A DNA stretch of 8,011 nt from Gammaproteobacteria bacterium (GTDB taxonomy: Bacteria > Pseudomonadota > Gammaproteobacteria > PS1 > Pseudothioglobaceae). This document shows positions 5,639-8,011 of this stretch, piece by piece; positions within the stretch are counted from its first letter, which is position 1; each line of letters begins with the position of its first letter. Under the pieces are notes generated by a model. The model did no database searches and was not told the origin of the DNA. It was given only the letters and a program-made list of their open reading frames with translations. Made by a program: the position numbers and the translations under genes. The DNA lies in NCBI GenBank assembly GCA_029937335.1, contig JAPYQD010000031.1:1-8011 (forward strand), given 5' to 3'.

Positions 5639-7705
5639 CTAAGTATTCGCATATTGGGATTTGTCAGCAGTAATCCAGCGCATAATCAATGCATATTGTT
5701 TGCCTTCATCAAGTTGTAAAAATTGTTCTGAGTAAAAACGCACTTGCTTGAGTAAGTAGCCATCACGCACAATATTGGCAATCTTCATATCGGCAATACC
5801 GGTTTGTTGCGTACCCAAAATCTCGCCTGGGCCACGTAGTTCTAAGTCTTTATTAGCAATCAAAAAGCCATCGTTGGTTTGTCTTAGAATATCGATCCGT
5901 TCTGTGGCATTGGCACTGAGTGGTGATTGATACATTAAGATACAAATGCTCGCATCAGCACCACGACCAACGCGACCACGTAGTTGGTGTAGTTGCGCCA
6001 AACCCAATCGTTCCGAATTTTCAATCACCATTAGCGAAGCATTAGGTACATTGACACCCACCTCAATCACAGTGGTTGCTACTAGTACATTAATCTCCCC
6101 ATTGGCAAATTGATGCATAATTTTAGATTTTTCGTCTTTATTCATTCTGCCATGAATGAGCACAATTGATAACCCTGGTAAATTTTCTTGTAAGTATTGG
6201 TGTGTCTTAGTAGCAGACTCTGCACGCAATACTTCTGATTCCTCAATGAGTGTACAAACCCAATACACTTGATTGTTATCCTTGCATACTTGCTTTATTT
6301 TTTGTACCACTTCATCTTTTCTCTCACTACCAAGTGCAATGGTTTTGATTGGCATTCTGCCCGGGGGCAACTCATCAATAATTGAGGTGTCAAGATCAGC
6401 ATAAGCGCTCATAGTAAGTGAGCGAGGAATAGGGGTGGCAGTCATTACCAATTGGTGTGGTGTGTTGTGTGCTTTTTGCACCAAGGATAAGCGTTGATGT
6501 ACGCCAAATTTATGCTGCTCATCAATCACCACCAAGCCCAATTTATTAAACTTGACCGACTCCTGAAATAGAGCATGTGTGCCAATGATCACCTGTGCTT
6601 TGCCAGATTGGATGGCGTCTAATTGTTCAGCACGTTCAGTTGTATTTTGTGAGCCGGTTAAAAAGGCAACTTTAACGCCTAAAGGTTCAAGGTAATTTGA
6701 AAAACCATGTAAATGTTGGTTGGCAAGAATTTCAGTAGGCGCCATAATCGCTGTTTGAAAACCATTTTCAATCGCTTGCAAACAGGCAAAAACCGCGACA
6801 ATGGTTTTTCCAGAGCCAACATCGCCTTGTAACAACCTAAGCATTGGATGATTTAAAGCCAAGTCAGTATTAATTTCATCAACACTTCTTTGTTGTGCGT
6901 TGGTTAATTTAAAACCAAGGTTTTCGGACAATCGCTTGGATAAAAGTTTGGAAATTTTAAAAATATTGGAAATTTTGCTTTTACGTTCGTTTTTGAGTTT
7001 AAGTAGGCTGAGTTGATGTGCACAAAGCTCTTCAATAATGAGTCTTTGCTGTGAAATATGCTTAAATTCGGCAATTTGTTCGAGATTTTCCCCTTCTTTG
7101 GGGTGGTGTAGTGTTTCCAGTGCTTGCTTGAGTGTTGGCATTGAGTTTTTTGCCAAATTTTCGAAATTGTCACTAAGTGAGGAATTTTTTAAAGTTTTCA
7201 GTGCAATATTGATCCATTTTTTAAGTTGCGCTTGGTGAAGATTTCCCGTTAACGGGTAAACAGGACTTAATGTCGTTTCTAAAAGGTTTGCTTGGCCTTT
7301 TGAAATTAATCGATACTCTGGGTGGTGCATTTCCAAACCTTCTCGCCCAATCTTAATTTCGCCAAAGCATTGGATGATATCGCCTCGCACCAATTGTTGT
7401 TTGTGATACTGATTAAAATGGAAAAATCGTAAAAGCAGTGTTCGATTATTCTCGTCAGACAAATAACACAACAGTTGTCGTTGTCTTGTTGCTACTTCTT
7501 CAATGCGATCAATCGTGAGCTGTACTAGTATCTCAGCGCCAACCTGTGCATCATCTAGCGAGGTAAATTTTGTTTTGTTTTGATAACGAAATGGCAAATG
7601 AAACAGTAAATGTTCCAAGTTATAAATGCCAATATTGTTGAGTTTATCTTGCGCTTTTGGGCCTAATCCGTTAAGCGAAATTATTGGATCAGATAAATTG
7701 TGCAT
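5639..7705 (-). CDS. recG: ATP-dependent DNA helicase RecG
   Basis: RecG is a double-stranded DNA translocase that remodels stalled replication forks and branched recombination intermediates. The 688-residue product is near the E. coli length (693). The N-terminal region carries LNGLGPK (11-17) and an OB-fold wedge domain at about 60-150 that binds fork junctions. Helicase motifs follow in order: Walker A GDVGSGKT (294-301), motif Ia APTEIL (322-327), the Walker B-type box DEQH (395-398), TATPIPR (422-428), and QLRGRVGRG (574-582). The C-terminal translocation block NDGFLIANKDLELRGPGEIL (611-630) is intact. The ATG at 7705 is preceded at 10 nt by TAAAGGAG. A short tandem duplication lies in the linker between wedge and helicase. 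ridA ends 24 nt upstream, a common recG neighbour. Confidence 0.98.
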   Translation of the reverse strand: MHNLSDPIISLNGLGPKAQDKLNNIGIYNLEHLLFHLPFRYQNKTKFTSLDDAQVGAEILVQLTIDRIEEVATRQRQLLCYLSDENNRTLLLRFFHFNQYHKQQLVRGDIIQCFGEIKIGREGLEMHHPEYRLISKGQANLLETTLSPVYPLTGNLHQAQLKKWINIALKTLKNSSLSDNFENLAKNSMPTLKQALETLHHPKEGENLEQIAEFKHISQQRLIIEELCAHQLSLLKLKNERKSKISNIFKISKLLSKRLSENLGFKLTNAQQRSVDEINTDLALNHPMLRLLQGDVGSGKTIVAVFACLQAIENGFQTAIMAPTEILANQHLHGFSNYLEPLGVKVAFLTGSQNTTERAEQLDAIQSGKAQVIIGTHALFQESVKFNKLGLVVIDEQHKFGVHQRLSLVQKAHNTPHQLVMTATPIPRSLTMSAYADLDTSIIDELPPGRMPIKTIALGSERKDEVVQKIKQVCKDNNQVYWVCTLIEESEVLRAESATKTHQYLQENLPGLSIVLIHGRMNKDEKSKIMHQFANGEINVLVATTVIEVGVNVPNASLMVIENSERLGLAQLHQLRGRVGRGADASICILMYQSPLSANATERIDILRQTNDGFLIANKDLELRGPGEILGTQQTGIADMKIANIVRDGYLLKQVRFYSEQFLQLDEGKQYALIMRWITADKSQYANT
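6948..6976. repeat. Two direct copies of an 11-base motif with 18-base period inside recG
   Basis: TTGGAAATTTT occurs exactly at 6948-6958 and again at 6966-6976. The period is six codons and the frame is kept, giving the protein repeat KISNIF-KISKLL at RecG residues 244-255. It lies in the linker just before the helicase core, where family sequences vary in length. It may be a replication-slippage duplication or chance in AT-rich DNA. Confidence 0.5.
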
Positions 7706-7715
7706 CAGGATAGCT

Positions 7716-7723
7716 CTCCTTTA
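7716..7723 (-). promoter_or_regulatory. Shine-Dalgarno site of recG
   Basis: Read on the minus strand this is TAAAGGAG, with a 10-nt spacer to the recG ATG. It falls in the 24-nt gap after ridA. It is the best ribosome-binding site in the window together with that of cmoA; most other genes of the train have weak sites and rely on overlap or short gaps. Confidence 0.75.
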
Positions 7724-7729
7724 GGAGTA

Positions 7730-8011
7730 TTAAAAGCTGTAACTGTCTTCCTTGACCACCATTACCCCATCCATCTCTACCTGTGCGCCTTTAGGCAACT
7801 CGTTAATTCCAACTGCTGCACGTGCGGGATAAGGCTCGTCAAAATATTGAGCCATGATCTCATTAACCACCGGGAAGTTGTTCAAATCAGTTAAGTAAAT
7901 ATTGAGTTTAACAATATCATTGAGACTACCACCAGATTCTTTGCAAACTGCAGTTAAGTTTTTAAATACTTGGTTAATTTGCTCACTAATACCACCTTCA
8001 ATCATTTCCAT
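7730..8011 (-). CDS. ridA: RidA (YjgF/YER057c/UK114) family enamine/imine deaminase, 5' end outside window
   Basis: RidA proteins hydrolyse reactive enamine/imine intermediates released by PLP-dependent dehydratases, such as 2-aminoacrylate, protecting PLP enzymes in the cytoplasm. Ninety-three C-terminal residues are present; the family is about 127 long, so roughly 35-40 N-terminal residues lie beyond the right edge. The ATG at 8011 is an internal methionine in the usual place after the GQIPxDP region, not the start. Visible landmarks are QVFKNLTAVCKESGGSLNDI (14-33), LTDLNNF (40-46), YPARAAV (61-67) and LPKGAQVEMDGVMV (72-85). By alignment, R64 and E79 match the E. coli catalytic positions Arg105 and Glu120, so an active deaminase is expected. 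A tail of about seven residues (KEDSYSF) runs past the usual end. recG follows after 24 nt. Confidence 0.95.
   Translation of the reverse strand: MEMIEGGISEQINQVFKNLTAVCKESGGSLNDIVKLNIYLTDLNNFPVVNEIMAQYFDEPYPARAAVGINELPKGAQVEMDGVMVVKEDSYSF

Noticed and set aside
6904..7238. Frames on both strands inside the recG N-terminal half
   Set aside because: They lie in other frames of an intact recG and have no family features.
7716..7727. CTCC-TTTA-GGAG hairpin that could hide the recG Shine-Dalgarno site
   Set aside because: A 4-bp stem is too weak to regulate translation and arises easily around any GGAG site.
7700..7894. A 64-codon plus-strand frame across the ridA-recG gap
   Set aside because: It is antisense to ridA's conserved C-terminus with no ribosome-binding site or recognisable content.
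8009..8011. ATG at the right edge as the start of ridA
   Set aside because: The family needs about 35-40 more N-terminal residues; this methionine corresponds to an internal position.

Overview
This window looks like a chromosomal housekeeping region from a gammaproteobacterium with fairly AT-rich DNA. Supporting signs are gammaproteobacterial-type L13, S9, CmoA, UbiC, RecG and Bax-family proteins, and the yibN-grxC-gpsA and ridA-recG gene orders common in that class. The compact layout and AT bias would suit a small-genome lineage such as the SUP05/Thioglobus sulfur oxidisers or their symbiotic relatives. That placement is inference only and cannot be settled from this sequence.

Layout. Positions 37-887 (+ strand) carry rplM and rpsI, the conserved ribosomal protein pair. 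A compact intrinsic terminator at 908-935 fills the 54-nt convergent gap and has a T-run on either strand, so it can end transcription from both sides. From 942 to the right edge, ten genes lie head to tail on the minus strand with gaps of at most 24 nt and several overlaps. In transcription order they are ridA (its 5' end lies outside the window), recG, ubiC, cmoA, trpG/pabA, a YibN-like membrane-anchored rhodanese, grxC, gpsA, a histidine phosphatase and a Bax-family glucosaminidase. No stretch over 300 bases lacks a gene. I saw no tRNA, rRNA, CRISPR, insertion sequence or phage gene.

How the genes fit together. The minus-strand train resembles two known neighbourhoods joined together: ridA-recG on one side and yibN-grxC-gpsA on the other. 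In many gammaproteobacteria secB lies between grxC and gpsA; here it is absent and the two genes overlap by 8 nt. Between the two modules sit three genes whose products act on chorismate or its direct product prephenate: UbiC (chorismate to 4-hydroxybenzoate), CmoA (prephenate to carboxy-SAM for tRNA wobble modification) and TrpG/PabA (amide transfer to chorismate). The last two genes concern phosphate-ester hydrolysis (substrate unknown) and cell-wall cleavage.

Two starts were revised from the longest reading frame. cmoA is placed at 5161, behind a TGGAG Shine-Dalgarno site, and grxC at 3393, which gives the normal glutaredoxin length. I found no convincing previously undescribed system. The points most worth a second look are the chorismate-centred trio, the missing secB, and a His-to-Phe change beside the TrpG catalytic cysteine.
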